64,000 nt of DNA from BRHc4a sp049323755 (GCA_049323755.1 JBMOPE010000011.1:23200-87199); one strand, 5' to 3'. Shown: positions 1-8,831, counted from the first letter of the stretch. Made by a program: numbers and translations. The notes: generated by a model from the sequence alone, not told the origin.

Positions 1-1
1 C

Positions 2-397
2 CCGCCTGAGCAGGTAAAATACGCAAACCTTCTTTTGTATGGGTCATGGGCAGGGATAGTCGTACTTGCAATATCATTCGCAATATATATGCTGGGTTTA
101 ATGCCTACTTATATTGAGCCGTCTCAAATGCAGCAGTACTGGGGAATGAAGGCATCTGATTACCTTGAGGCAGCAAAGGTTCCTCACGGCTGGGGATGGC
201 TGGCAATGGTCAAGTTTGGAGATTTCCTGCCGCTTTTGGGAATTGCATGGCTGGGAATACTTACAGTTCTGGGCTATTTTATCCTTCTGCCGGCATATCT
301 GGCCAAAAAAGATCGGATATATACAGCTATAGTTATATTGGAGATTGTGGTCCTGACCCTGGCTGCATCCGGTATCTTTGGAACGGGCGGGCACTGA
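2..397 (+). CDS. Partial small integral membrane protein (5' end outside window)
   Basis: The frame is open to the first base of the window, so the start lies upstream; the TTG at 35 is probably internal. The visible 131 residues hold about three hydrophobic segments: one near the visible N-terminus (IVVLAISFAIYMLG), one in the middle (LLGIAWLGILTVLGYFILL) and one at the C-terminal end (AIVILEIVVLTLAASGIF). A short hydrophilic stretch separates the first two. I do not recognise the family. It ends in GTGGH, about 95 bp before the next gene on the same strand, so the two could be cotranscribed. Being a real gene is well supported by coding composition and hydrophobic pattern; function is unknown. 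Confidence 0.6.
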   Translation, partial: PPEQVKYANLLLYGSWAGIVVLAISFAIYMLGLMPTYIEPSQMQQYWGMKASDYLEAAKVPHGWGWLAMVKFGDFLPLLGIAWLGILTVLGYFILLPAYLAKKDRIYTAIVILEIVVLTLAASGIFGTGGH

Positions 398-492
398 TTT
401 CTAAGTGGTTAGGCTAAGAAAAAATTGGCTTTCGGACAAGTAAAGCCTGGGTGGGCCGAATTTAAAAAGATGGTAAAAGGGAGCGGTATGCC

Positions 493-1155
493 GTGACCGA
501 AAAGAATTTTTTAGATATTTTCAACCGTCATAAAAAAGCATTTTTAAAGGATATAGAAAAAGGCCAGGGTGTAAAACCTTATGCCGGTCCAGACGATAAA
601 AGCGATTTTAAAAAGGCTCTGGACTGGTTTGAGAAATGGCTGAAAGATGAAAAGGTAAGTGCTTTAAAAAGTCCACCCATGAGCGCAAAGTCCTTTGATG
701 AATTTGTGGATGACGTTCTTCAGGAAGTTAAAATCATATTGGAGCCCAGAAATATTAACATTGTGTTTTCACTCCCCGGCCAGAGCATTGGCATAATAGA
801 ATCCTGGAAATGCGTAAAGGTATTTGATAATACGGATGTTTACTATAGAATTGGTAAAACAAGGCCCAGAAAGGGGCCCAACAAGGGCCAGGAATTTCTT
901 GTGCTGGATCTGGTAATGGACGGTCACAAAAAGCAGGTATTCATGCCATTGCTCGAGCTGAAGCCGGAGATAGAAAAAAGGCTGGGGAGCGAGCTTGAAA
1001 GGGAACTCCCAAAGGTGGAGGCTACCGGAAAATACAGATTAAAGATTTTGCTGCCAATAGAAAATGTGCAGGGAGATGTAGTCAGGACTGCAAAAAAATT
1101 TGCAGAGTTCATTTCAGTTACTAAGCCTTTTTTAAATCAGCTGGGCGTAATCTAA
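493..1155 (+). CDS. Hypothetical protein, 220 aa
   Basis: Soluble, lysine-rich protein. The GTG start is chosen because an AGGGAG ribosome site lies about 9 nt upstream; the ATG at 487 is followed at once by a stop. The C-terminal half (roughly residues 95-220) alternates beta-like and helical stretches and includes MPLLELKPEIEKRLG and a final helix KPFLNQLGVI. That half faintly recalls the DUF4268 type of nuclease-associated domain, but this is only an impression. It converges on the TauE-like gene with two bases between the stop codons. No function can be assigned. Confidence 0.65.
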   Translation: MTEKNFLDIFNRHKKAFLKDIEKGQGVKPYAGPDDKSDFKKALDWFEKWLKDEKVSALKSPPMSAKSFDEFVDDVLQEVKIILEPRNINIVFSLPGQSIGIIESWKCVKVFDNTDVYYRIGKTRPRKGPNKGQEFLVLDLVMDGHKKQVFMPLLELKPEIEKRLGSELERELPKVEATGKYRLKILLPIENVQGDVVRTAKKFAEFISVTKPFLNQLGVI

Positions 1156-1157
1156 GG

Positions 1158-2150
1158 CTAAACAGGGTTTCTATTGTGAGCCGCCCTCTTTTCCCGGGCT
1201 ACAACCCTTTGGGTAAACAGGGAATTGATTATTATAAATCCACAAAGAGCAATTCCTGTTAGCTGAATGACCAGACCGGAAACAGTAGCGCTATAGGGCC
1301 TGAGAAGTGCGGCTAAAGCTACAATAGCAAGGGAGGCTGAAAATAAAAGCCTTGCGTGGCTTTGGTTCATTTCACCGGGTAGTGCCGCTCCGATATGGCA
1401 GCCTACCGTAACTGCAAGAATAAGTATAAGTATTAACAAAAACTCTGCCTGGCCGGCTGCGGCATAAAGGAAAATAGTTCCTGAGCCGATCAATGACATT
1501 GCGATGGCATCCGTGGCTGTGGCGTTTTCAGGGGGTAGGCCGAGAATATACATAAAAAGGGAAATTCCAAGAACACCTGCCCCTAAGCCCAGCATTCCGG
1601 TAGTAATTCCGAGAAGCATACCGACTAGGGTGATTCTGGAGACAGTAACCCGGCTTAGTCCGGACCCTCCGGGGATTGCCAGGGGAAATCTCCAGTTAAG
1701 GCCGAAGGCCGGAAAGGGAGCAACATCATAGTAATGATTTCTATTGAAGTATTTCCACTGCAAAAAAACTGTAACGGCACCGGCCATAAGGATAAGCGGG
1801 TAACACATTTCAATAAAGGCGGTGCCATAAGAGGTCTCTTTTAGAATCATATGAAGCTTAAAGCCAAGGTATACTCCCAATAGTCCTATAAGGCCGGAGG
1901 TAATTCCTATCCTGCGGTATGCCAGCCGGTCATCCCGGCCAGTGATAAAAGAGAGGGAAGTCCGGCCAAAATCCAAGCTGGCGCCTGCACTTACCGATAT
2001 CGGGAGGGGAAGGCCGAATATATGCAGGACAGGAACTATCGCGCTGTTTGCGAAATTACCAAAAACCCCTCCCGTTACTCCGGCAATAAGTCCGATTGTA
2101 AAAATAGTTAAAAGGTTAACGCTTGTATCGGCAAAAGGTAAAAATAACAT
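1158..2150 (-). CDS. TauE/SafE family sulfite/anion exporter-like permease
   Basis: A 330-residue polytopic membrane protein with two homologous halves, as in the TauE/SafE family of predicted anion (sulfite, sulfoacetate) exporters. The family glycine-rich helices are visible near the N-terminus (GLIAGVTGGVFGNFANSAIV) and again after the midpoint (GITTGMLGLGAGVLGISLF), each followed by a hydrophobic stretch. The central linker (about residues 128-165) is hydrophilic. A GGGGTGA ribosome site precedes the ATG. It stands alone, convergent with the hypothetical gene at 493-1155. Substrate is not known from sequence; sulfur-compound export is the family-based guess. A second family member lies at 34126-35319. 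Confidence 0.85.
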   Translation of the reverse strand: MLFLPFADTSVNLLTIFTIGLIAGVTGGVFGNFANSAIVPVLHIFGLPLPISVSAGASLDFGRTSLSFITGRDDRLAYRRIGITSGLIGLLGVYLGFKLHMILKETSYGTAFIEMCYPLILMAGAVTVFLQWKYFNRNHYYDVAPFPAFGLNWRFPLAIPGGSGLSRVTVSRITLVGMLLGITTGMLGLGAGVLGISLFMYILGLPPENATATDAIAMSLIGSGTIFLYAAAGQAEFLLILILILAVTVGCHIGAALPGEMNQSHARLLFSASLAIVALAALLRPYSATVSGLVIQLTGIALCGFIIINSLFTQRVVAREKRAAHNRNPV

Positions 2151-2189
2151 TGTGGGTCACCCCAATTTAAATAATCCGGCCTGTACCGG

Positions 2190-2214
2190 CCAATGCGGAC
2201 TTCCCTTCCTCCTG
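2190..2214. repeat. 25-bp direct repeat, copy 1
   Basis: The 20-mer GCGGACTTCCCTTCCTCCTG at 2195-2214 recurs exactly at 2592-2611; with the flanking CCAAY the match is 24 of 25 bases. On the minus strand the repeat reads as a purine-rich, ribosome-site-like AGGAGGAAGGGAAG. Here it lies in the leader region of the TauE-like gene (start 2150). Confidence 0.7.
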
Positions 2215-2358
2215 GATTCGGTGCGGGCTTATTTTTTTTTCACCCAGTTTATTAGATAGGGGGCCAGCCGGAGGTCAATGCTGTCTGCTGTTTCTGTGGC
2301 CCCCGACATTCTTTATATAGGACATATTGCACAAGGGTAAATGATATAAATCACAAGT

Positions 2359-2541
2359 TCAGGCAACATATTTCAGGTAGCTGTATGCACAAAATGCCAT
2401 ATATGCTGAGCCTAAAACGGCCATTGACTTTACTGTTCCCAGATTGCTGTCAGCGTCCTTGACTACATTAATTTCGGCCTTTACCATTTCTGCCCTGAAG
2501 AACGGATCCTGTAAATTTCTTTCTACCCATTCTTTCAGCAT
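2359..2541 (-). CDS. Small membrane protein, 60 aa
   Basis: Strong ribosome site AAAGGAGG eight bases before the ATG. The amphipathic N-terminal 40 residues (KEWVERNLQDPFFRAEMVKA) are followed by one hydrophobic segment (MAVLGSAYMAFCAYSYLKYV). It lies just downstream of another tiny membrane protein (2584-2775) in the same direction, probably one transcript. Family unknown. The clean ribosome site and the tandem arrangement make it likely real. Confidence 0.6.
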   Translation of the reverse strand: MLKEWVERNLQDPFFRAEMVKAEINVVKDADSNLGTVKSMAVLGSAYMAFCAYSYLKYVA

Positions 2542-2583
2542 AAATATAACCTCCTTTATGTTTTGTTTTTCTTCACTTGCAGT

Positions 2584-2775
2584 TTACCAACGCGGACTTC
2601 CCTTCCTCCTGTTGGCGGTTAACATACTATGTGTCCAGTTCCAGGCTATCGGTATCTTTGAGATGGTGTCTGCCAAAGCTCCTATAACGGCGGTACTTAG
2701 AATTAATATTAAGGCGAACGGGTATTTATGTCCAGAGTGTAGAGCCTGAAGGTATTCATTTAGATTTTCAAGCAT
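2584..2775 (-). CDS. Small membrane protein, 63 aa, C-terminus formed by a repeat
   Basis: The start ATG at 2775 is chosen because GGGAGG lies six bases upstream; the in-frame TTG at 2781 is too close to that site. One transmembrane segment (YPFALILILSTAVIGALA) follows an amphipathic N-terminus. The last eight residues, RRKGSPRW, are encoded by the 25-bp repeat at 2587-2611, so the reading frame runs into a dispersed sequence and the original C-terminus may have been replaced. Tandem with the 60-aa gene at 2359-2541. Confidence 0.55.
   Translation of the reverse strand: MLENLNEYLQALHSGHKYPFALILILSTAVIGALADTISKIPIAWNWTHSMLTANRRKGSPRW
2587..2611. repeat. 25-bp direct repeat, copy 2
   Basis: Second copy of the repeat at 2190-2214. 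It is translated as the tail of the 63-residue protein on the minus strand. Confidence 0.7.
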
Positions 2776-3407
2776 TTTCAACCTCCCTTCAAAGGATTTA
2801 ATTTAAATTTTTATTGATCACCCCCTCAATAAAAAATAGGTACAGGCAAAAAATGATTGTGAAAATAGGAGCATTCTCTCTGAAAAAAATTGTCCAGTTC
2901 AGTTGTGTGGTGATTAAAATAATATATTTTTCTTTTGTATATAATATCACAAGCAAAGACGGGTGTGCAATATGCCTTAAAAAATTTTGTAACAGTGTAG
3001 TGATAATTTATATGGTGAGGAAGAATATAACAGGTCTGATATTTAAAGTTTGTACCGGAAAGGTTAGGACTGTAGTAGCGACAGGACAGATTGCAGGGTG
3101 TAATTTTGGGATGAACGTTATAATTTAAGGATTAATATTAAATAAGCTTTGTATTTGAATAGCAACTAAAGCTTATTATATTGATCGTACACATACATAC
3201 AACTGTGCAATTTCATACAGTAAAATCACAGGAAGGCTTCTCAAATATTAGCTAATTAATATGTAATAGAAATCACATGGATAAGACTCAATAAACACGG
3301 GTGTTATAATAAGTCCCTAAAAAGTAAAAGATTTTAAAAAAGTCTTTGTTCAGGCACGGTATATGCATAGTAACAATTTAAACAGCACTTGAAGGGGGGT
3401 ATAGGGT
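2776..3407. other. AT-rich intergenic region
   Basis: Divergent gap between the tiny membrane genes (minus) and the CBS gene (plus). A possible 104-residue reading frame at 2814-3128 lacks a ribosome site and has no recognisable protein character. The only structured signal seen is the extended -10 promoter at 3302-3310. Confidence 0.5.
3302..3310 (+). promoter_or_regulatory. Extended -10 promoter candidate for the CBS gene
   Basis: TGTTATAAT matches an extended -10 (TGnTATAAT) about 100 bases before the CBS gene. No good -35 hexamer is present at the expected distance, which an extended -10 can tolerate. Confidence 0.4.
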
Positions 3408-3947
3408 ATGGGTCTTCCTAAGGAACAGATAAAATGTGTAAAGGAATATAATGAAAAATATGTAAGGGACATAATGTCTTCACTTGAGAATTTTTCATCT
3501 GTATCTGCCGACACCAGTGTAAAAAACGCGGTTTATATTCTAAAAAACTCGGTCATGCAAGAGACCTCCGGTACCATTAATTACCTGCTTGTGTTTGAAA
3601 ATAAATCTCTTATTGGCTATGTTGGGATACCTGAATTTTTGGCATCGGTTCAGCCCCCAAATTTAAGAGATGACTGGTACAGGGGATGGAATGTTACAAA
3701 TTGGGCTGATCCGGCTTTTATATCAGGCCTGTTTACAAATCTCTGCCTTGATGTGGCTGATAAATCTGTCAGGGACATAATGGAGCCCTTTGGTGCCGTA
3801 ATTGGTGCTGATAGCACGCTGGAAGAGGCAGTATTTAAGCTGTTCAGAGAAAAAAGAGATATTCTGCCGGTTATGGAAGGTGCAAGGCTGGTTGGAATTC
3901 TCAGATCTGCTGACCTGTTTCAGGAAATGGCAAATATTATGCTGTAA
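3408..3947 (+). CDS. Tandem CBS-domain protein
   Basis: A 179-residue soluble protein made of two CBS modules, which as pairs bind adenosine nucleotides and sense energy state. The first module begins with VRDIMSSLENFSSVSADTSV (about residues 18-85) and the second with VRDIMEPFGAVIGADSTLEE (about 120-178), ending in the typical LPVMEGARLVGILRSADLF. A linker of about 30 residues rich in Trp separates them. A GGGGGG ribosome site precedes the ATG. Monocistronic, with an extended -10 promoter upstream and a terminator at 3984-4004. The partner protein it regulates is unknown. Confidence 0.85.
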   Translation: MGLPKEQIKCVKEYNEKYVRDIMSSLENFSSVSADTSVKNAVYILKNSVMQETSGTINYLLVFENKSLIGYVGIPEFLASVQPPNLRDDWYRGWNVTNWADPAFISGLFTNLCLDVADKSVRDIMEPFGAVIGADSTLEEAVFKLFREKRDILPVMEGARLVGILRSADLFQEMANIML

Positions 3948-3983
3948 AAGCACTATATAATAACAGCACTGTCAACAATCTTG

Positions 3984-4004
3984 GCACCCTGATGGGTGCT
4001 TTTT
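3984..4004 (+). terminator. Rho-independent terminator after the CBS gene
   Basis: Perfect six-base stem GCACCC/GGGTGC with a TGAT loop, followed by TTTTT. Confidence 0.85.
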
Positions 4005-4295
4005 GCTTTGTTAAGTTGTCCTTTGTATAATAACCTATAGTTTAAAGGTATTTTGCATAACTACCGGGGTATTCAGCCATTTAAATATGGCATTCTAAAA
4101 AACTATATTATAAATTCTAATAGGATAAGTTGATCTGTATATAGAAGACATTTTGGAATTTGCTCATGGATAAATGGCAAATATGTCATAATATGTTAGG
4201 ATATTGAGCTAAATTTATAAAGGATATTTAAAGTTGTTGTGGAAACTCTTTTTAAAAGGACCAGTTTTTATTAGATACAGGCAGGAGGTATGGAA
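4005..4295. other. AT-rich intergenic region before the MBL gene
   Basis: Low-complexity AT-rich DNA holding presumably the promoter of the MBL hydrolase. No reading frame, repeat or clear hexamer pair stands out. Confidence 0.4.
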
Positions 4296-5276
4296 ATGGA
4301 AGTGGCACCCAATATCTTCAGTATTAAGCTTCCGCTTCCATTTAAGCTTGATCATGTCAACTGCTATCTGCTAAAGGGTAATACCGGGTGGGTAATTATT
4401 GATGCAGGATTAAATTATTCTCCTTCTACAAAAATATGGGAAGAAATTTTTATAAATATGGGTATTAACTACAGCCATATCGAGGGGATATATGTAACAC
4501 ATTACCACCCGGATCACTACGGGGCCGCCGGGTGGCTTCAGGAATTAACAGGTGCGCCTGTTTATATCCACAATATTGAGAGTAACTTTGTTGAGCAGAT
4601 GTGGAAAAAGGGTCGCGTAAATATGCCGGTGGTGGGGGAACTGTTCAAGGAAAATGGAATGCCCCCGAACTTAATAGCAGAAGTTCTTGATAATATGAGC
4701 GGAATTTGGAATGTAGTTCAGCCTCACCCAAGGCTTTCCATACTTTCGGGAGAAGAGAGGGTTGGAATGGGGGGAAGAGTATTCGAAGTAATTCCCACGC
4801 CAGGGCATTCCGACGGTCATGTGTGCTTCTTTTGCAGGGACGAAGGAATATTAATTTCTGGAGATCACCTGCTCCCCAAAATATCCTCCAACATAAGTCT
4901 ATGGCCCACATCACATCCTAACCCACTGGAGCTATTTCTGAGATCACTGGAGAAAGTCGGTGATCTCCCTGTAAATAAAGTTTTTCCGGCGCACGGGCCT
5001 ATATTTTCTGATTGTGCCGGCAGGGTCGGTGAATTGCTTGAGCATCACCGTGACAGGCTTGCCTGTATAGCTGAGCTGGCTGGTTCGGGAGCCACGGCAT
5101 TTAATATATGCTCTAAGCTTTTCGGAACTGATCTGACTCTTCATGAGATTCGTTTTGCCCTTACAGAAACCCTGGCACACCTCGCATACCTTGAAAGCAA
5201 AACTCAGGTGTACTCACGCCAGGAAAACGGAATTGTAATATACAGGAAGGGAAAGCCAAATCATATGGCAGATTAA
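4296..5276 (+). CDS. MBL-fold metallo-hydrolase
   Basis: 326-residue metallo-beta-lactamase-fold hydrolase. The metal-binding signature THYHPDH (H-x-H-x-DH) sits near residue 70, a further His lies in the PGHSDGH segment (about 170) and the Asp in ISGDHLLP (about 193); a late His occurs in VFPAHGP (about 233). This is the glyoxalase II-like arrangement with a C-terminal helical extension of the kind seen in LACTB2-like members. I prefer the ATG at 4296 because AGGAGG ends seven bases before it; the ATG at 4290 nearly touches the site. Monocistronic, ended by a bidirectional terminator. Substrate unknown. Confidence 0.85.
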   Translation: MEVAPNIFSIKLPLPFKLDHVNCYLLKGNTGWVIIDAGLNYSPSTKIWEEIFINMGINYSHIEGIYVTHYHPDHYGAAGWLQELTGAPVYIHNIESNFVEQMWKKGRVNMPVVGELFKENGMPPNLIAEVLDNMSGIWNVVQPHPRLSILSGEERVGMGGRVFEVIPTPGHSDGHVCFFCRDEGILISGDHLLPKISSNISLWPTSHPNPLELFLRSLEKVGDLPVNKVFPAHGPIFSDCAGRVGELLEHHRDRLACIAELAGSGATAFNICSKLFGTDLTLHEIRFALTETLAHLAYLESKTQVYSRQENGIVIYRKGKPNHMAD

Positions 5277-5317
5277 TTGTATGATAATCAATACTAATTC
5301 AGTCCATGAAACAAAAA

Positions 5318-5344
5318 AATCGCTTTTTAGCGATTATTTTTTTT
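5318..5344. terminator. Bidirectional terminator
   Basis: Stem AATCGCT/AGCGATT with a TTTT loop, flanked by an A-run on the left and a T-run on the right. It can serve both the MBL gene (plus) and the small convergent gene (minus). Confidence 0.85.
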
Positions 5345-5359
5345 GACGGAAGTCTGGTG

Positions 5360-5599
5360 TCAGCTCCAGTTTTCAAGGGTCATGAATACCAGTGAGTTTC
5401 CGGATTTTTTATATTCATCTATTTGTGTCTCGCTGGTTTTAATAATCATCAGGTTGGAGGGATTCATTCCCGCTGCAATGAGATTCATCTTTCTGTCCAT
5501 AACTGCTTTTCGGGTGCCAACCAGAAGCATGCAGCTGCAGGACTTTTCAATAAGCTTGTAAGAATACCTGAGGCAATAGAAATCGATAATCTTTGCCAT
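5360..5599 (-). CDS. Hypothetical protein, 79 aa
   Basis: Small soluble protein beginning MAKIIDFYCLRYSYKLIEKS, with two Cys in SCSCM. A ribosome site AGGGGG lies about nine bases before the ATG and the gene shares a bidirectional terminator with its convergent neighbour, which supports reality. No family is recognised. Confidence 0.5.
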   Translation of the reverse strand: MAKIIDFYCLRYSYKLIEKSCSCMLLVGTRKAVMDRKMNLIAAGMNPSNLMIIKTSETQIDEYKKSGNSLVFMTLENWS

Positions 5600-6094
5600 A
5601 CTCCCGGCCCCCTTGTGAATTAGGTTATATATCTATATTTTAAATTATTGTGATAAATGGTGCAATCATGGCAATCCCTTGTTTTGTTTAAAAAAAGCCC
5701 AATATCACCTGTTTTTACAGTATTTTATGGTATATCACCTTTGCGTGTAAAAAATTTCACAATCCATGGGCGGGCTGCATAAAGCTCTAATCGGGTGTTT
5801 GGCGGAAAATGATTATTAGAATTTATGGTTTATATGAGAAGTATTGCATTTACATAAACGAACACCCAATTGATCCTTTTTTATTTTAATTATTGTGCCG
5901 GAAGGATTGAAAAATTAGTTTGTCGAATAAATGTTTGAATAATGCTGCAGATTCTTAAATATTGAAGACTATATTTACTTAGCTGTGCTATATATGGTAT
6001 AAGAAGTGAAGGCAACTGAATAAAGGTATAGACAAACTTAGATTTCTTTATTCCATATGAATATATGAATAATAATTCACCGGGGTGTAATCAA
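5600..6094. other. AT-rich divergent intergenic region
   Basis: About 500 bases between the 79-aa gene and the sensor kinase. It contains two copies of ATATCACCT (near 5703 and 5733) and one Spo0A-box-like TGTCGAA (5921-5927). No gene seen. Confidence 0.4.
5919..5928 (+). promoter_or_regulatory. Spo0A-box-like site upstream of the sensor kinase
   Basis: TTTGTCGAAT contains the 0A-box core TGTCGAA, about 170 bases before the kinase start. Similar sites occur at 58596-58602 and 63704-63710. Confidence 0.35.
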
Positions 6095-7396
6095 GTGAAT
6101 GTATTTATAGTAAAGGAAGTTGCGCTGAGGTGGCTTCCGTTTAACATGGCTGCTTTTGCACTGTTTTTTGTGCCGGGAATACCCAGTTGGACTGCGGCTT
6201 TGATTATGCTGGCAACAGGTTTTATAACCACACTTTATATGATCAAATATTTGCAAAAAGGCGGAAAAATGTGTATTCTTGAGGACCATCCCCTGGAGCC
6301 CACCCTCAGAATAGCAAATGAAACGCTTCCGCACCTTCGCCGGGGCTTTAATGAAGATACCGCAGGAAAAACCGTTGAGATAATAAAGGCCATAGCTGAA
6401 GTGGCGGCAGTGGCAGTGACAGACAGGGAAAAGGTCCTTGCCTATGTGGGGGAAGGTTCTGACCACCACAAGCCCGGTGGCCCGATAATGACCGATGCCA
6501 CCAAAATGGTAATAAACACCGGAGAAATGATGGTCGTAAAAAATCGCTATGGCCTTATATGTCCGGTTGACAATTGTCCTCTTGAATCTGCCGTAATTGC
6601 CCCCCTGAAATGCAAGGGAGAGGTAGTGGGGACTGTAAAGCTCTATCACACAAAGCAGAGCGAAATAAGTCCCGCTGATGTTAAGCTTGCTGAGGGTGTA
6701 GCCCAGATGCTGGGACTCCAAATGGAGCTGGCTGAGCTTGACAGGCAGGCACGGCTAGTTACCAAGGCCGAGCTGGATGCCCTGCAGGCGCAGATAAACC
6801 CCCACTTTCTTTTCAACACACTTAATACTATTATAATGTTCAGCCGCACCAATCCTGAAACTGCCAGGAGGCTTTTGATACGTCTGGCCACATTTTTCAG
6901 GTATGCTTTAAAAAGGCATGGACATTTCAATTCAGTTAAAGAAGAGATTGAATATCTGAATACCTATTTAATACTGGAAAAGGCCCGTTTCCGTAATAAG
7001 CTTAAAATTATCAGGGATATTGATAACAGCCTCTACGATTATCATGTTCCCGTTCTTACCATTCAGCCTCTGGTAGAAAACGCCATTAAACACGGGGTAC
7101 TGCCAAGGCAGGGTCAGGGGACAGTTTGGATAAGAGCCTACCTGGAAGAAGAAGAGGAGATTATTTTTGAAATAATTGATAATGGTGTGGGAATACCTCC
7201 CGAGAAAATGCCCCTGATACTTAAGCCGGGCTACGGCTCAGGTAACGGTGTGGGCCTTTCGAACGTTCACGAAAGGCTAAAGGGGTTATTTGGGGAGGAA
7301 TATGGTCTTCAGATTGAGAGTACTCCCGAAGAAGGGACATCAATATTGGTCAGGATACCCCTAATATGCAAACCAACAGGCGGGGAGGTAAGTTAG
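6095..7396 (+). CDS. LytS-type sensor histidine kinase (2 TM, GAF, HisKA_7TM-like/HATPase)
   Basis: 433-residue membrane sensor kinase of the LytS/YehU class. The GTG at 6095 is preferred since GGGG lies eight to nine bases upstream; the in-frame ATG at 6065 has no ribosome site. Two transmembrane helices (about residues 12-50) are followed by a GAF-type sensor domain (about 65-215) containing a Cys-bearing CPVDNCP segment, then the phospho-acceptor region with INPHFLFNTLNTI (His about 237), the N box LVENAIKHG (about 326) and the G box DNGVGIPP (about 362). It lacks the usual 5TM-LYT domain. The stop abuts the regulator ATG, so they form a two-gene operon. Confidence 0.9.
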   Translation: MNVFIVKEVALRWLPFNMAAFALFFVPGIPSWTAALIMLATGFITTLYMIKYLQKGGKMCILEDHPLEPTLRIANETLPHLRRGFNEDTAGKTVEIIKAIAEVAAVAVTDREKVLAYVGEGSDHHKPGGPIMTDATKMVINTGEMMVVKNRYGLICPVDNCPLESAVIAPLKCKGEVVGTVKLYHTKQSEISPADVKLAEGVAQMLGLQMELAELDRQARLVTKAELDALQAQINPHFLFNTLNTIIMFSRTNPETARRLLIRLATFFRYALKRHGHFNSVKEEIEYLNTYLILEKARFRNKLKIIRDIDNSLYDYHVPVLTIQPLVENAIKHGVLPRQGQGTVWIRAYLEEEEEIIFEIIDNGVGIPPEKMPLILKPGYGSGNGVGLSNVHERLKGLFGEEYGLQIESTPEEGTSILVRIPLICKPTGGEVS

Positions 7397-8182
7397 ATGA
7401 AACTAAAGGCTTTGATAGTTGATGATGAATACCCGGCAAGGCAGGAATTGCGATTTGCCCTCAGCAGTTTTGACAATATAGAGATTGTTGGTGAGGCCAC
7501 CAATGCACAGGAAGCCCTGGCACTAATAAAGGCCCTGGACTACCAGGTTTTGTTTCTTGATATATCCATGCCGGGAATGACTGGCCTTGAGCTGGGCGCT
7601 GCAATACAGGAACTGCCAAGGCAGCCCCATGTAATTTTTATCACCGCCTATGATGAGTTTGCGGTGCAAGCCTTTGATGTTAACGCCGTGGACTATCTGC
7701 TAAAGCCCGTGGAACCCGGAAGGCTGAAAAAGGCAGTAGACAAAATAATAAGGATCTCACAGGAATATTCCGGTGGTGAAGCAATGCCGGGGCAAGAAAC
7801 TCAGGACATTGAAGTAAGACCGGTTTCCGGCCAGCAGGGACAGATTAAAATTGACAGGATACCCGCTGAAAAGCAGGGAAAAACAGTGCTGGTTGCCGAG
7901 TCAGATGTTTTTTACGCCTTTACGGAGCAGGATTATATTTACATTAAAACTTTCTCTGATAAGCTCTTTACCAGGTTTACACTTAAAGAACTGGAAGCCA
8001 GGCTTAACCCTTCGGTGTTTTTTAGGACACACCGGTGCTACCTTGTTAATCTCCACAAGGTTAAGGAAATAGTTCCTTTCTTTAACGGAACATACAACCT
8101 GGTGGTGGAGGACAAGGAAAACAGCGAGGTGCCGGTAAGCCGGGCCCAGGCAAAGAAACTTAGAAAAATATTGGGATTTTGA
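7397..8182 (+). CDS. LytTR-family response regulator
   Basis: 261-residue response regulator. The receiver domain (1-120) has acidic pocket D9/D10, phospho-acceptor D55 in VLFLDISMPG, T83 and K103. A linker of about 35 residues leads to a LytTR DNA-binding domain (about 155-258; FFRTHRCYLVNLHKVKEI). It starts on the base following the kinase stop codon. Partners of this class respond to cell-envelope or small-metabolite signals; the target operon cannot be read here. Confidence 0.92.
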   Translation: MKLKALIVDDEYPARQELRFALSSFDNIEIVGEATNAQEALALIKALDYQVLFLDISMPGMTGLELGAAIQELPRQPHVIFITAYDEFAVQAFDVNAVDYLLKPVEPGRLKKAVDKIIRISQEYSGGEAMPGQETQDIEVRPVSGQQGQIKIDRIPAEKQGKTVLVAESDVFYAFTEQDYIYIKTFSDKLFTRFTLKELEARLNPSVFFRTHRCYLVNLHKVKEIVPFFNGTYNLVVEDKENSEVPVSRAQAKKLRKILGF

Positions 8183-8212
8183 TAATTTTATAATGAAATG
8201 CTTCATGCTGTC

Positions 8213-8328
8213 GGAACTCAGAACTCAGGACTCAGAACACCGGGCATTCCTTTAAGCTCATTTAGCGGTGCCACATTTTCATCCTTTAACGTTACCACTT
8301 AAAAAATGGCATGCTGAGTTCTGAGTTC
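8213..8328. repeat. Heptad-armed inverted element H1
   Basis: Left arm of 7-nt units AACTCAG/GACTCAG (8214-8237) and complementary right arm CTGAGTTCTGAGTTC (8314-8328), separated by about 75 bases. Abuts the double hairpin at 8330-8363. No coding frame. Confidence 0.7.
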
Positions 8329-8329
8329 A

Positions 8330-8363
8330 GCCGTCTGCAAGACGGCAACGCCCGCAGGGCGTT
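8330..8363. repeat. 34-nt double-hairpin module, copy 1
   Basis: Stem 1 GCCGTCT/AGACGGC with loop GCA, then immediately stem 2 AACGCCC/GGGCGTT with loop GCA. Five copies in the window share this 7-3-7-7-3-7 plan. Confidence 0.85.
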
Positions 8364-8471
8364 TATCTATGTATAAAAACATGGTATTTTTGTCCAAAAT
8401 ATTGCCAGCCAGCAAGCCCGTCCGTAAAAGGGTATGCTGCTGGCAATAATGTTATGATAGGGGTTTGAAAG

Positions 8472-8831
8472 TTGAAGGTAGTGTGGGAAATTATGAGTGA
8501 TTCTAAAATATGGTCTCTTTTGGGGGACGTAGACAGGAAAATAGATGAAGATGTTACAAGGCTGATGTTCATTGAATTATTCAGCAGGCTTAAGAAGCTT
8601 GAGGAGGAGAATATTGCTCTCAGGGTCTTGCTGATGGAAGAAAGAGTTGTGGACAGGGAACTATATGATCTTACACTAAAGGCTGTACGAGATTATTTAA
8701 AAGAGAAGGACCAGGAAAAAACCATGGAAAGCGATTTTTTTGCAAAATCGGGAATTCCTTTTCCCCAGTGGGTTAATTTCAAGCTGACAGGAAAGTTTAA
8801 CAGGCCTGAGCCCATGTCAGGGATGCAGTAG
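8472..8831 (+). CDS. Hypothetical coiled-coil protein, 119 aa
   Basis: Charged, helix-rich protein with a probable coiled coil in the first 80 residues (LFSRLKKLEEENIALRVLL). The TTG start at 8472 is supported by AGGGG about nine bases upstream; an internal ATG at 8493 is the alternative. The C-terminal 35 residues contain SGIPFPQWVNFKLTGKF. No known family. It stands alone between two repeat elements. Confidence 0.6.
   Translation: MKVVWEIMSDSKIWSLLGDVDRKIDEDVTRLMFIELFSRLKKLEEENIALRVLLMEERVVDRELYDLTLKAVRDYLKEKDQEKTMESDFFAKSGIPFPQWVNFKLTGKFNRPEPMSGMQ

Noticed and set aside
2814..3128. 104-residue plus-strand frame in the CBS upstream gap
   Set aside because: No ribosome site, AT-rich composition unlike the genes, and no protein-like pattern.
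8213..8364. Possible CRISPR array from regular short units
   Set aside because: Units are 7 nt without spacers and arranged as inverted arms; no repeat-spacer structure and no cas gene.
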